This document shows positions 19,655 to 29,368 of a stretch of DNA of 64,000 nucleotides, piece after piece. Under the pieces are notes generated by a model. The model saw nothing but the letters and a program-made list of their open reading frames with translations. It was not told where the DNA came from and searched no databases. Numbering within the stretch: the stretch's first letter is position 1; every line of letters begins with the position of its first letter. The DNA is from an uncultured delta proteobacterium (GTDB lineage Bacteria > Desulfobacterota > Desulfovibrionia > Desulfovibrionales > Desulfovibrionaceae), in contig CAILNX010000037.1 in the NCBI GenBank assembly GCA_903835685.1, positions 104,648-168,647 of the forward strand, in the 5' to 3' direction. Made by a program: the position numbers and the translations under genes.

Positions 19655-20204
19655 GGTCGGCCTCCAAGAATTTTCGCAACCTGGCCCGGGCGCGGTGGGC
19701 CCGGACCCTCACATTGATTTGGCTCATGCCGGTCAGGTGCGCGGTCTGCTCCACGCTTTCCCCTTCCAGTTCCAGAAGGGTGATGATGACCCGGTCCCGG
19801 GGATCGAGGCGGGCCATGAGCTTGTCCAGGGTGTCCCGGGCCTCCAGGGCGGCCAGGGCGCGCGGGCCGCGCTCGTCCACGATCTCGAAATCCAGGTCCC
19901 CGCCCAGGGAGGGGATGGTCTTGTTCCGTTTCAGGGCGCTCAAACAGCAACTCGCGGCCACCTTGCGCAGCCAGGTGGAAAAGGCCGCTTCGCCCCTAAA
20001 TCCGTCCAACTCCCGAAAGGCCTTGAAAAAAGTTTCCTGGGCCAGGTCCTCGACCTCGGAGCGGGTGCGTGCGAACCGCGCGGCCAGACGGAACACGGCG
20101 CTTTTGTTCCGGCGCACCAGTTCGGCAAAAGCCCGGCCGTCGCCTTTCTTGGCCGCTTCGACGAGCGGGCCTTCGGCGGCCATTGGGTCAAACCCGATTC
20201 CCAT
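19635..20204 (-). CDS. ECF-type RNA polymerase sigma factor
   Basis: The 189 residues include region 2 (AFAELVRRNKSAVFRLAARF, DLAQETFFKAFRELDGFRGEAAFSTWLRKVA) and region 4 with a helix-turn-helix (EGESVEQTAHLTGMSQINVRVRAHRARARLR). Regions 1.1 and 3 are absent, as in ECF factors. It heads an overlapping operon with a putative anti-sigma and a CpxP-like protein, and the mdtABC pump follows on the same strand. Likely role: transcription of envelope-stress genes, possibly including the pump. No strong ribosome site precedes the ATG at 20,204; an inner ATG at 20,183 is an alternative. Confidence 0.92.
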   Translation of the reverse strand: MGIGFDPMAAEGPLVEAAKKGDGRAFAELVRRNKSAVFRLAARFARTRSEVEDLAQETFFKAFRELDGFRGEAAFSTWLRKVAASCCLSALKRNKTIPSLGGDLDFEIVDERGPRALAALEARDTLDKLMARLDPRDRVIITLLELEGESVEQTAHLTGMSQINVRVRAHRARARLRKFLEADHDGRTG

Positions 20205-20355
20205 GCAGGTCCGTGAATCCCCAGGATATATGCTTCACCGGCCAGGACAGGGGAAAGGTCTGTCCCCTTGCACAATGGCCTGGCCCGGCGGGCCTGTCAT
20301 CACACGTGTGCGCTCTTTTATAGACCAAAGACCAAAACAAAATGTTACGCCCGAA

Positions 20356-22197
20356 TTAAAATTTCGGCCTCCCGGGCCGGGAACGTTTGCTGCGCCCGTC
20401 CCCATGGCCGGTGCTCGGAATCAGGACCCCGTGCTGGGCCAGGCGTTCGGCATCGGTGCGGGCCACGTGGATGGGCGCTCCGGTCAGGTCGCACCCGGCA
20501 TGGAACATGGCTGCGGCCGCCGTGCCCGGCAGGGGGATGAAGCACTGGACCTGGGTGGGCTTCCAGCCCTTGGCTCCAAGCCAGGCCGAGAGTTCGCGCA
20601 TGTCCGCCACCGTGCACCCGGGAAAGGCGCTCATGAGATAGGGGACCACGTACTGCTCCTTCCCGGCCCGGGCCGATTCCCGGGTGAACAGGGCCAGGAA
20701 GTCCTCAAAGGTGGAAAAGGGCGGCTTGCGCATGAGTTTCAGCACCTGGCCAGACTTGTGCTCGGGCGCGACCTTGGCCTGGCCGCCCACGAATTCGCGC
20801 ACCAGACGGCCCAAGGCCTTCACGTCGGCCAGGGCCAGGTCCATGCGCCAGCCGCTGGCCACGCGCAGGTGGCGCACCCGGTCCAGGGACGCGGCCTCGC
20901 GCAAAAGGTCCACGAAAGCCCCCTGGTCCACCTGGAAAGAGCGGCACAGGGCCGGGGTCAGGCAACTGGCCCGCTGGCAAGCCCCGGGATCGGCCGTACA
21001 CTTTCCGCCCCACATGTTGGCGCTGGGTCCGCCCACGTCGCTGATGCTCCCGGCGAATCCGGGCAAGGAGGCCACCCGGGCGATCTCGGCCAGGATGGAG
21101 GCCCGGCTCCGGGAGCGGATGCGCCGTCCCTGGTGCAGGGCCAGGGTGCAGAAAGAGCAGCCCCCGGCGCAGCCCCGGTGGGTGTTCACGCTGGTGAGGA
21201 TCATGGCCGCGGCCGGAATGGGTTCGGCATACTCGGGATGGGCCGCTCGGGAGAAGGGCAGGGCGTACAGCCGGTCCAGGGCCTCGCCCTCTAGGCCCGG
21301 GCCGGGCGGGGTGAGGACCACCAGTCGTCCGCCCGAGGACTGCACGACCAGTTCCCGGTCCTGGTGCACCTGGCGTTCCAGGAGGGCCGTGGCTTCGATC
21401 AACAGCTTGGGGTCGGCCAGGATGGCCTCGTGGGAGGGCAGTTCCAGGACCGGCAGGGGCTCGGCTTTATCCGGGGACAAGGCGGTCCCGGCCATGGTCT
21501 GGATGTCCACCAGGTCCGTGGGCCGGGCGGCAAAGACCGCGCCTGGGATGCTGGCCAAAAGGGGCAGGAGGCTGCGCGTGTCACGGGACTTCGGGTCGTG
21601 GTCCTGGTTCAGGGCCTGGGCCAGGGCCAGGATGGAGGTCTCGGCCATGCCGTAGAGCAGGACCGTGGCCTTGCTGTCCAGGAGCACGGAGCGGCGCAGG
21701 GAGTCGGACCAGAAATCGTAGTGGGAGACTCGGCGCAGGGAGGCCTCGATGCCGCCCAGGGCCACGGGCAGGCCGGGGAAAGCCCGCTGGGCCAGGTTGG
21801 CGTAGGCGATGGCCGCCCGGTTGGGCCTTGCCCCTGCTTGGCCGCCCGGGGTGTAGGCGTCGTCGCTGCGTTTCTTGCGAAAGGCCGTGTAATGGGCCAG
21901 CATGGAGTCCAGGGACCCGGCCGTGACCCCGACAAAGAGCCGGGGGCGGCCCATGCGCGCGGCGTCCAGGGGGTCGTTCCACAGGGGCTGGGCGATCAGG
22001 CCCGTGCGGAAGCCGTGCTCCACCAGCCAGCGGCCCAGAAGGGGCGCGCCGAACGAGGGGTGGTCCACGTAGGCGTCGCCGGTGATGAGCAGGATGTCCA
22101 GTTCGGTCCAGCCCAGGCGGTCCATCTCGGCCCGGGTCATGGGCAGGAAGGGCGGCTGGGCCAGGGAGCCCGGCGCGCCGGGAGAAAAAGCGTGCAT
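20356..22197 (-). CDS. YgiQ-family radical SAM protein (UPF0313)
   Basis: The 613 residues open with the family N-terminus FLPMTRAEMDRLGWTELDILLITGDAYVDHPSFG, a B12-binding-like domain. The radical SAM cluster motif CAGGCSFC lies near residue 340. A C-terminal tail rich in Arg/Lys/Ser/Gly (RSKRSRPGRPKF) follows. The biochemical role of the family is not established. The start at 22,197 keeps FLPMTR intact; reading further upstream gives no plausible homology and runs into a terminator hairpin. Single gene between uracil transport and the sigma operon. Confidence 0.88.
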   Translation of the reverse strand: MHAFSPGAPGSLAQPPFLPMTRAEMDRLGWTELDILLITGDAYVDHPSFGAPLLGRWLVEHGFRTGLIAQPLWNDPLDAARMGRPRLFVGVTAGSLDSMLAHYTAFRKKRSDDAYTPGGQAGARPNRAAIAYANLAQRAFPGLPVALGGIEASLRRVSHYDFWSDSLRRSVLLDSKATVLLYGMAETSILALAQALNQDHDPKSRDTRSLLPLLASIPGAVFAARPTDLVDIQTMAGTALSPDKAEPLPVLELPSHEAILADPKLLIEATALLERQVHQDRELVVQSSGGRLVVLTPPGPGLEGEALDRLYALPFSRAAHPEYAEPIPAAAMILTSVNTHRGCAGGCSFCTLALHQGRRIRSRSRASILAEIARVASLPGFAGSISDVGGPSANMWGGKCTADPGACQRASCLTPALCRSFQVDQGAFVDLLREAASLDRVRHLRVASGWRMDLALADVKALGRLVREFVGGQAKVAPEHKSGQVLKLMRKPPFSTFEDFLALFTRESARAGKEQYVVPYLMSAFPGCTVADMRELSAWLGAKGWKPTQVQCFIPLPGTAAAAMFHAGCDLTGAPIHVARTDAERLAQHGVLIPSTGHGDGRSKRSRPGRPKF

Positions 22198-22237
22198 GGA
22201 GGGGATATAGTCCTCGCAAGGCGGGAGGGCAATGGCC

Positions 22238-22270
22238 GAAAAAAGGCGGCCCGGATGTCCCAGGCCGCCT
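22238..22270 (-). terminator. Rho-independent terminator after uraA
   Basis: On the minus strand AGGCGGCC and GGCCGCCT (22,270-22,263 and 22,251-22,244) pair around an 11-base loop and are followed by six T. It lies 35 bases after the uraA stop. Confidence 0.85.
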
Positions 22271-22304
22271 GTGTTTTTCGTGGAGAAAGGCTGGAAGGCC
22301 GTGG

Positions 22305-23561
22305 TCAAATCGCTGGCTCCTCCTCCCGGTCCCGGGGCAGGAGCGCGTTCAGGAGCACCCCGGCCACCCCGGCCAGGCCGATGCCCTCCAGGTGCACGCC
22401 CAGGAAGGAGAAGCTCATCTTGCCCATGCCCAGGACCACGATGAGGGCCACGATGACCATGTTGCGCGGCTTCATCAGGTCCTGGCCGTCCAGGACCAGG
22501 GAATTCAAGCCCACCACCATGATGGCCCCGAAGAGAAGGAGCATGATCCCGCCCATGACCGGGGCCGGGATGGTCTGGAGCAGCGCCCCCAGCTTGCCGA
22601 TGAAGGCCAGGGCCACGGCCGTGACCGCCGCCCAGGTCATCAGCGCCGGATTGTAGATCTTGATCAGGGACACGGCCCCGGTGACTTCGGCGTAGGTGGT
22701 CAGCGGCGGGCCGCCCAGGCACCCGGCCAGGGTGGTGGCCACCCCGTCGCCCAGGATGGAGCGGTGCACGCCCGGGTCCTCGAAGTAGTCCTTGCCCGTG
22801 ACCGAGCCGATGGCCAGGATAGAGCCGATGTGCTCGATGATGGGCGCGATGGCCACCGGGACAATGATCATGATGGCCTCGAAATGGAACTCCGGGGTCA
22901 CGAAGTCCGGCATCTTGAACCAGGGGGCCGCGGCCACGGGCGCGAAATCCACCACGCCCATGACCAGGCTGGTGGCGTATCCGGCCGCGATGCCGCAGAT
23001 GATGGGGATGAGCCGGAGCATGCCCTTGCCCTTGATGGCCACCAGAACCGTGACCGCCAGCGAGATCATGGAGATGGTCATGGCCTGGTTTTGGGGCAGG
23101 AGCACGGCCGCGCCGTCCCCGGTCTTGCCCATGGCCATGAACACGCCCACCGGGGCCAGGATGAGCCCGATGACCATGATCACCGGGCCGGTGACGATGT
23201 GCGGCAAATAGCGCTTGAGGAACCCCGGCCCGCGCACCTTAATCAGCAGGGCGAAGAGCATGTAGACCAGGCCCACCGAGGCCAGGCCGCCCAGGGTGGC
23301 CGCCTCTCCGTAGCGCTGCATGCAGAGCATGATGGGCGCGATGAAGGAAAAGGAGGAGCCCAGGAAGATGGGGATGCGGAATTTGGTCAGCACCTGATAG
23401 ATGAGGGTGCCCAGGCCCGCGCAGAACAGGGCCACGTTGGGGTTCAAGCCCGTGAGCAGGGGAACCAGGACCAGGGCTCCGAAGGCCACGAAGAGCATCT
23501 GAGCCCCGACCGGGAAGTCGCGGACCCGCAGTTGGTATTCAGTGGGAAAGGTATCGGACAT
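22305..23561 (-). CDS. uraA: Uracil/xanthine permease, UraA family
   Basis: The 418 residues form a multi-span NCS2 transporter with about 14 hydrophobic segments. Family features include VPLLTGLNPNVALFCAGLGTLIYQ early, the glutamate-bearing TTYAEVTGAVSLIKIYNP late, and a hydrophobic C-terminal pair. It imports uracil with protons. It lies 9 bases downstream of upp on the same strand, so uptake and phosphoribosylation are co-expressed. A terminator follows at 22,238-22,270. Confidence 0.93.
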   Translation of the reverse strand: MSDTFPTEYQLRVRDFPVGAQMLFVAFGALVLVPLLTGLNPNVALFCAGLGTLIYQVLTKFRIPIFLGSSFSFIAPIMLCMQRYGEAATLGGLASVGLVYMLFALLIKVRGPGFLKRYLPHIVTGPVIMVIGLILAPVGVFMAMGKTGDGAAVLLPQNQAMTISMISLAVTVLVAIKGKGMLRLIPIICGIAAGYATSLVMGVVDFAPVAAAPWFKMPDFVTPEFHFEAIMIIVPVAIAPIIEHIGSILAIGSVTGKDYFEDPGVHRSILGDGVATTLAGCLGGPPLTTYAEVTGAVSLIKIYNPALMTWAAVTAVALAFIGKLGALLQTIPAPVMGGIMLLLFGAIMVVGLNSLVLDGQDLMKPRNMVIVALIVVLGMGKMSFSFLGVHLEGIGLAGVAGVLLNALLPRDREEEPAI

Positions 23562-23570
23562 GTTCGCCCC

Positions 23571-24197
23571 CTATTTGGTGCCGAAAATCTTGTCGCCCGC
23601 GTCGCCCAGCCCGGGCAGGATGTAGCCCACGTCATTCAGGCGCTGGTCAATGGCCGCCACGTAGACCTGCACCTCGGGGTGGGTCTTCTTGAGGCGCTCC
23701 AGGCCCTCGGGCGCGGCCACCAGGAATATCCCCTTGATGCTCTTGCACCCGGCCTCTTTCAGCAGGTCGATGGTGGCGATGAGCGTGCCGCCCGTGGCCA
23801 GCATGGGGTCCAGGATCAGGGCCGTGCGGCTCCCAATGTCCTTGGCCAGCTTCACGTAGTAGCGCACGGGCTCCAAGGTCTCCTCGTTGCGGTACATGCC
23901 CACCACGCTAACCTTGGCCCCGGGGACCATGTCCAGGACCCCGGGCATCATGCCCAGCCCGGCGCGCAGGATGGGCACCACGGTGAACTTCTTGCCCTTG
24001 ATCTGCTCCACCTCCACCGGCCCGGCCCAGCCCGTGATGGTCTTCTTTTCCGTCTCCAAATCCCGGGTGGCCTCGTAGGTGAGAAGCCTGGCCAGTTCCT
24101 CGGCCACGTCCCGGAATTCCTTGGTGCTCAAGCCTTCTTCGCGCAGGATGCCCAGTTTGTGTCGTACCAGCGGATGATCGACGAGGGTGACGGGCAT
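23571..24197 (-). CDS. upp: Uracil phosphoribosyltransferase
   Basis: Converts uracil and PRPP to UMP in pyrimidine salvage. The 208 residues are the standard length. The PRPP loop [22 protein letters not shown] (about 129-150) and the uracil-binding C-terminus [17 protein letters not shown] are both intact. The ribosome site AAGGAG lies 5 bases before ATG. First gene of a upp-uraA pair. Confidence 0.97.
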   Translation of the reverse strand: MPVTLVDHPLVRHKLGILREEGLSTKEFRDVAEELARLLTYEATRDLETEKKTITGWAGPVEVEQIKGKKFTVVPILRAGLGMMPGVLDMVPGAKVSVVGMYRNEETLEPVRYYVKLAKDIGSRTALILDPMLATGGTLIATIDLLKEAGCKSIKGIFLVAAPEGLERLKKTHPEVQVYVAAIDQRLNDVGYILPGLGDAGDKIFGTK

Positions 24198-24365
24198 GAT
24201 GTCTCCTTAAATAGTGGGGGTTGGCTTGGATGCAAGCGCCTTGGTAAGTGGCAGAAGCGGCCGGACGAGGTCAAGGGCTTTCCTCGGCCGAGGGAGTGGG
24301 TGATGATAAAGTATTCAAGACAGGAGTGCTGTAACAAAAAAAATGTTGTTTTTAAAATCACGCTT

Positions 24366-24384
24366 TGTTATGTTTCAGATAACA
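24366..24384. promoter_or_regulatory. Inverted repeat upstream of the formate dehydrogenase operon
   Basis: TGTTAT and ATAACA flank a 7-base spacer in an AT-rich patch 125 bases before the GTG start at 24,509. A weak TTGTTT-N17-TATGTT promoter overlaps it, so it could be an operator. The rest of 24,198-24,508 holds no gene. Confidence 0.4.
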
Positions 24385-24508
24385 TACGGTCTTCATTATT
24401 TCCCTTTTGGGGGCGTACCCTACCCCAAGGGGGCTGGTTCAGGAAGACCGACGGTCCTTCTCCCGGACCCCAGGTCCGGCTATCACGACCCGCAACCGGA
24501 GAGTGAAC

Positions 24509-26302
24509 GTGAACAGGAAACGACAACGCGGTCCCGGCAGAGTGTGGTGGATGGTTCTGATCCTGGTGTGCATGGCCGGGGTCGTGAGCCCGGCTCATGG
24601 CCAGACCCCCCAGGTCCAGGCCAAAAAAGAACAGGCCAAACCGTCCAACATCAAGAAAACCCCACCTTCGGTCGTTCCGGCCAAGGGCGAGACCCCGCCC
24701 CCCCTGGCCTCGGTGCGCACCGTCATTCCCTCTTTTGACCTGGATGGGGCGGAGTACCTGCTGGTGGCCTGGAGCGAGTCCGGCCTGACCATGGTTTCGG
24801 ATTGCGACGACCGCTTCAGCCTGGGCGCGCCCCTGACCACCCTGCACGCCCAGTTGATCAAGCGCGGCCCCTCGCCCAAGGTGGTGAACAGTCAGGTGGC
24901 CCTGACCTATGCCGTGGAGGGGCTGGCCGCGCCCTCGTCCAAATCGCGCTTCTGGGCCTTTTCCCAGTCCTTGACCGGCAAGGCGCTTGCGCCGGACACC
25001 GGCCCCTCGGGCAAGACCCAGCGCGGGACCCTCGATCTTTCGGGCCTGACCTACACGGCCCGGGACATCCCGGTCATGCCCTATGCCCCGGACGGAAGCT
25101 TCCTGCCCTATCCCACGGTCAGCGTGGAGGCCCGGGACCCGTCCACGAACCGGATTCTGGCCGCCACCCGGGCCGTGCTTCCGGTGTCCACCCAGCTCGG
25201 CTGCGCCAAATGCCACGGTGGGGCCGGGGCCGGACCAGGCTTGAGCCAGGACACGGCCACCCGCATCCTCACGGCCCATGACCGCAACAGCGGGACCTCG
25301 CTTCTGGCCCAGGCCAAGGCGGGCAAGCCCCAGGCTTGCGCCTCCTGCCATGCGGGCGGCCCGACTGGGAGTCCGGCCGCCGGTTCCCTGGCTCTGTCGG
25401 CCTCCATTCACGGTTTTCACGCCGCCAAGCTGGCCGGCAAGGGGGCCGAGGCCTGCGGGTTCTGCCATGCCGTGGACGCCCCCACCCGGTTCTCCCGGGA
25501 CTTCCATGCCCGGCGCGGGACAGACTGCGTAGCCTGCCACGGATTCATGGAAGACCACGCCCTGGCTTTGCTCAAGGCCGAGCAGGCCTCGGGGCGCGCT
25601 CGGGCCGGGGCGTTCATGACCCTCGTTGTGCCCCGTCTGGCCGAGACCCCGGCCCGCACGGCCCGGGCCATGCAGTCCGACTGCTCCGGCTGCCACGACT
25701 TTACCACCCGGCCCACGGCCGCCTCCCGGGCCTTTGGCAAATGGGCTGGCGGGACCGCTCCCCTGTACCGCGAGCGGCCGGACTTGAGCGGCGGCCTGAA
25801 GTGCATCGCCTGCCACTCCCCGGCCCATGCCGTGTATCCGGCCGCCAGTCCCCTGGGACGGGACCGGGACAACATCCAGCCCATCCAGTATCAGGGTCTG
25901 GCCAAGTCCCTGGGCGCTGGCGGGAACTGCAAGATCTGTCATACCGTGGATATGGACCGGGCCACCTCGGTGCACCACCCCCTGCCCAAGCGCATCGGCC
26001 TGACCGTGGCCGTGCCTCAGGGCGTGGACTTAAGGCGGCCCCGGGTGCTCTTTCCGCACCAGGCCCACGCGGCCGAGGACTGCCGGACCTGCCACCATAC
26101 CGGATACGTCGAAGGCAAGGCCTTGAGCTGCACGACCCAGGGCTGCCATGATCAGCCCGGGGCTGACGGAAAGGCTCTGTACTTCCGTAACGCCTTCCAC
26201 GGGCCAGGGGCCAGTTGCAACGCCTGCCATCAGGCCCGGATCAAGGCCGGACAGCCTGCCGGACCCGTGGAGTGCGGCAGTTGCCACATCCCCGGGCAAT
26301 AA
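24509..26302 (+). CDS. Periplasmic multihaem (about 11) cytochrome c, formate dehydrogenase partner
   Basis: The 597 residues start at GTG 24,509 (GGAGA 6 bases upstream), giving signal peptide VWWMVLILVCMAGVVSPAHG. Ten CXXCH sites are visible (CAKCH, CASCH, CGFCH, CVACH, CSGCH, CIACH, CKICH, CRTCH, CNACH, CGSCH), plus one CTTQGCH of the CX4CH type known from tetrahaem c3 cytochromes. The first 200 residues lack haem sites and may form a beta-rich interaction domain. It lies 40 bases before fdhA. Most likely it accepts electrons from the periplasmic formate dehydrogenase and passes them to c3 cytochromes or a membrane complex; this is inferred from context. Confidence 0.88.
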   Translation: MNRKRQRGPGRVWWMVLILVCMAGVVSPAHGQTPQVQAKKEQAKPSNIKKTPPSVVPAKGETPPPLASVRTVIPSFDLDGAEYLLVAWSESGLTMVSDCDDRFSLGAPLTTLHAQLIKRGPSPKVVNSQVALTYAVEGLAAPSSKSRFWAFSQSLTGKALAPDTGPSGKTQRGTLDLSGLTYTARDIPVMPYAPDGSFLPYPTVSVEARDPSTNRILAATRAVLPVSTQLGCAKCHGGAGAGPGLSQDTATRILTAHDRNSGTSLLAQAKAGKPQACASCHAGGPTGSPAAGSLALSASIHGFHAAKLAGKGAEACGFCHAVDAPTRFSRDFHARRGTDCVACHGFMEDHALALLKAEQASGRARAGAFMTLVVPRLAETPARTARAMQSDCSGCHDFTTRPTAASRAFGKWAGGTAPLYRERPDLSGGLKCIACHSPAHAVYPAASPLGRDRDNIQPIQYQGLAKSLGAGGNCKICHTVDMDRATSVHHPLPKRIGLTVAVPQGVDLRRPRVLFPHQAHAAEDCRTCHHTGYVEGKALSCTTQGCHDQPGADGKALYFRNAFHGPGASCNACHQARIKAGQPAGPVECGSCHIPGQ

Positions 26303-26342
26303 CCAGGACCGCCCCGCGGACAGGCATTCCAAGGAGAAGACG

Positions 26343-29300
26343 ATGAGCATGAACCGACGCGATTTCCTCAAACTGACCGCCACATCGGCCGGGATAACGG
26401 CCTTTGGCGGACTCGGTTTCGGGTTCTCGGCCACCCAGGCCCGGGCCTATGAACTGAAAACCGCCAAGGCCAAGACCACTCCGTCCATCTGCTGCTACTG
26501 CGCGGTGGGCTGCGGTCTTCTTGTCTCCACGGATCACGAAACAGGTCGATCCATCAACATCGAGGGCGATCCAGACCATCCGGTGAACGAGGGGACCCTG
26601 TGCCCCAAGGGCGCGTCCATCTGGCAGACCGTGGAACAGAGCCCCCGGGTGACCAAGGTCCTGTACCGCGCCCCGTATTCGGACAAATGGGAGGAGAAGT
26701 CCTGGGACTGGGCACTGCCCCGCATCGCGCGCAAGATCAAACAGGTGCGCGACGCCTCGTTTCAGGCCAAAAACGCCAAGGGCCAGGTCGTCAACCGATG
26801 CGAGGCCCTGGCCTCACTCGGCAGCGCCGCCCTGGACAACGAGGAGGGCTGGCTGCTCCAGGCCATGATGCGCGCCCTCGGCCTGACCTACATCGACAGT
26901 CACGCCCGTATCTGCCACAGTTCGACCGTGGGCGCCCTGGCCGAATCCTTCGGGCGCGGGGCCATGAGCAACCACTGGATCGACTTAAAGAACAGCGACG
27001 TGATCCTGATCATGGGCAGCAACGCGGCCGAGAACCACCCGATCTCGTTCAAATGGGTGACCCGGGCCATGGAGCAGGGCGCAACGCTCATCCACGTCGA
27101 TCCGCGCTTCACCAGAACCTCGGCCAAGGCGGACCTCCACGCCCATATCCGCTCGGGCACGGACATCGCCTTTTTCGGCGGCCTGATAAAGTTCATTCTG
27201 GACAACAACCTGCACCAGATGCCCTACGTGAGCGAGTACACCAACGCCGCGCTCATCCTTACCGAGAGCTATGGCTTCAAGGACGGTCTGTTCTCGGGCT
27301 TCGACGAGGCCAAGATCGCCTATGACCGCAAAAGCTGGGGCTATGAACTCGACGCGGCCGGAATCCCCAAGACCGATCCGACCCTGGCCCATCCCCGCTG
27401 CGTCTTCCAACAGATGAAAGTTCATTATTCCAGGTACGACATCGACACCGTCTCGGGAGTGACCGGAATATCCAAGGAAGACCTCGAACGCATCTGGTCG
27501 GTCTTCGCGGCCACGGGCAAGACCGACAAGGTCGGGACCGTGCTCTACGCCATGGGCCAGTGCCAGCACACCGTGGGGGTGCAGAACATCCGGGCCACGG
27601 CCATGGTCCAACTGCTGTTGGGCAACATGGGCATGGCCGGAGGCGGGGTCAACGCCCTGCGCGGGGAATCGAACGTGCAGGGCACCACGGACATCGCCCT
27701 GGTTTGCGATATCCTGCCCGGCTACCTGGGGGTGCCTCGGGCTTCCCTGCCCACCATCAAGGACTACCTGGCCGCCTTCACCCCGGCCAACAAGGACCCC
27801 AAAAGCGCCAACTGGTGGTCCAACTACCCCAAGTATCTGGTGAGCTACCTCAAATCCATCTACGAGCAGGTCGATCCGGAAACCGCCTATTCCTGGCTGC
27901 CCAAGGTCGAGGACGTGCGCATCATCGACTATTCCTGGCTTTCGATTTTTGATCGCATGAACAAGGGCGAGTTCAAGGGTCTGTTCGTCTGGGGCCAGAA
28001 TCCGTGCGCGGGCGGAGCCAATGCGGGCAAGAACCGCCGGGCGATGCAAACCGTGGACATGGTGGTCAACGTCAACCTCTTCCCGAACGAATCCTCGGAT
28101 TTCTGGCGCGGCCCGGATGTGGACCCGAAAAAGGTCAAGACCGAGGTCTTTTTCCTGCCAGCCTGCATCAGCGTGGAGAAGGAAGGCTCGGTGGCCAATT
28201 CCGGGCGCTGGCTGCAATGGCGCGTGCCCGGTCCCAAGCCCATGGGACAGTCCCGGAGCGACGGCGACATCATACTCGCCCTGTTCAAGGAGATCCGCGC
28301 CCTTTACGCCAAGGAGGGCGGCGCGTTCCCGGAACCCATCAAGGGGCTTTACCTGGACTGCGAAACCAACGGAGCTTACGACGCCAAGAAGGCGGCCAAG
28401 CGCATCAGCGGGACCTTTCTCAAGGAAACCACTGTGGCCGGAACGGTCTTCAAACCAGGCCAGCAGGTTCCGGGCTTCGCCGCCCTTGCTGACGACGGTT
28501 CGACCTGTTGCGGCTGCTGGATTTTTTCCGGTTCCTATACCGAGGCGGGCAACCAAATGGCCCGGCGCGACCGAACCCAGACCTCGATTCAGGAAAAAAT
28601 CGGGCTGTTCCCGAACTGGTCCTGGTCCTGGCCGGCCAACCGGCGCATCCTTTACAACCGCGCCTCCACCGACGCCAGTGGCAAACCCCTCGATCCCAAC
28701 CGGGTGGTCATCAATTGGACCGGCGACAAATGGGAAGGCGACGTGCCGGACGGCGGTTACAAGCCGGGCGAAAAATTGCCCTTCATCATGCTGGCCGAAG
28801 GCCGGGGCCATCTGTTCGGCCCAGGCCGCGTGGACGGGCCGTTCCCCGAGCATTACGAACCCATGGAAAGCCCGCTTTCGGTCCAGCCTTTTTCCACTCG
28901 CCTGACCAACCCCACCGCCCTGGTCTTCGCGGGTGAACCCAAGGCCGTGCGTGATCCCCGTTTCCCGTATGCCTGCACCACCTACCGGGTCACCGAGCAG
29001 TGGCAGTCCGGGACCATGACCCGTCAGACCGGGTGGCTGCGTGAATGCCAGCCCCAGGGCTTCTGCGAGATCAGTCCGGAACTGGCCAAGGAACTCGGGC
29101 TGCGCAACGGGGACGCGACCATCCTCACCTCCCTGCGCGGCGAGGTCCAGGTCACGGCCATGGTCACCGAAAGGATCAAGCCCTTCACGATCATGGGCGA
29201 GACCCTGCACCTGGTGGGCATCCCCTGGCAGTTCGGGTGGATGCAGCCGAATGGCGGCAAGGCTGATTCGGCCAATCTGCTCAGCCCCTCGGCGGGCGAC

Positions 29301-29357
29301 CCCAACACCGGCATTCCCGAGACCAAGGCCTTCATGGTCAATGTGCGCAAGGCTTAA
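26343..29357 (+). CDS. fdhA: Periplasmic formate dehydrogenase catalytic subunit (Cys type)
   Basis: Oxidises formate or reduces CO2 at a Mo- or W-bis-pyranopterin site. The 1004 residues match Desulfovibrio periplasmic enzymes in length. The Tat signal RRDFLKLTATSAG begins at residue 5. The proximal [4Fe-4S] is held by C50, C53, C57 and C87. The metal ligand position, which is Sec in many relatives, is Cys191 in ARICHSSTVG, followed by the conserved His; its codon is TGC. FGRGAMSNHWID and GSNAAENHP follow as in the family. The start at 26,343 has AAGGAG 8 bases upstream. Operon with the cytochrome and fdhB; the chaperones FdhD and FdhE are not seen here. Confidence 0.95.
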   Translation: MSMNRRDFLKLTATSAGITAFGGLGFGFSATQARAYELKTAKAKTTPSICCYCAVGCGLLVSTDHETGRSINIEGDPDHPVNEGTLCPKGASIWQTVEQSPRVTKVLYRAPYSDKWEEKSWDWALPRIARKIKQVRDASFQAKNAKGQVVNRCEALASLGSAALDNEEGWLLQAMMRALGLTYIDSHARICHSSTVGALAESFGRGAMSNHWIDLKNSDVILIMGSNAAENHPISFKWVTRAMEQGATLIHVDPRFTRTSAKADLHAHIRSGTDIAFFGGLIKFILDNNLHQMPYVSEYTNAALILTESYGFKDGLFSGFDEAKIAYDRKSWGYELDAAGIPKTDPTLAHPRCVFQQMKVHYSRYDIDTVSGVTGISKEDLERIWSVFAATGKTDKVGTVLYAMGQCQHTVGVQNIRATAMVQLLLGNMGMAGGGVNALRGESNVQGTTDIALVCDILPGYLGVPRASLPTIKDYLAAFTPANKDPKSANWWSNYPKYLVSYLKSIYEQVDPETAYSWLPKVEDVRIIDYSWLSIFDRMNKGEFKGLFVWGQNPCAGGANAGKNRRAMQTVDMVVNVNLFPNESSDFWRGPDVDPKKVKTEVFFLPACISVEKEGSVANSGRWLQWRVPGPKPMGQSRSDGDIILALFKEIRALYAKEGGAFPEPIKGLYLDCETNGAYDAKKAAKRISGTFLKETTVAGTVFKPGQQVPGFAALADDGSTCCGCWIFSGSYTEAGNQMARRDRTQTSIQEKIGLFPNWSWSWPANRRILYNRASTDASGKPLDPNRVVINWTGDKWEGDVPDGGYKPGEKLPFIMLAEGRGHLFGPGRVDGPFPEHYEPMESPLSVQPFSTRLTNPTALVFAGEPKAVRDPRFPYACTTYRVTEQWQSGTMTRQTGWLRECQPQGFCEISPELAKELGLRNGDATILTSLRGEVQVTAMVTERIKPFTIMGETLHLVGIPWQFGWMQPNGGKADSANLLSPSAGDPNTGIPETKAFMVNVRKA

Positions 29358-29368
29358 AGGAGCGGACC

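Noticed and set aside
26913..26915. Selenocysteine in the formate dehydrogenase
   Set aside because: The codon at the ligand position is TGC (Cys), and the whole frame is open without TGA.
26985..29210. Minus-strand open frame of about 740 codons opposite fdhA
   Set aside because: No start site or domain; fdhA is unmistakable.
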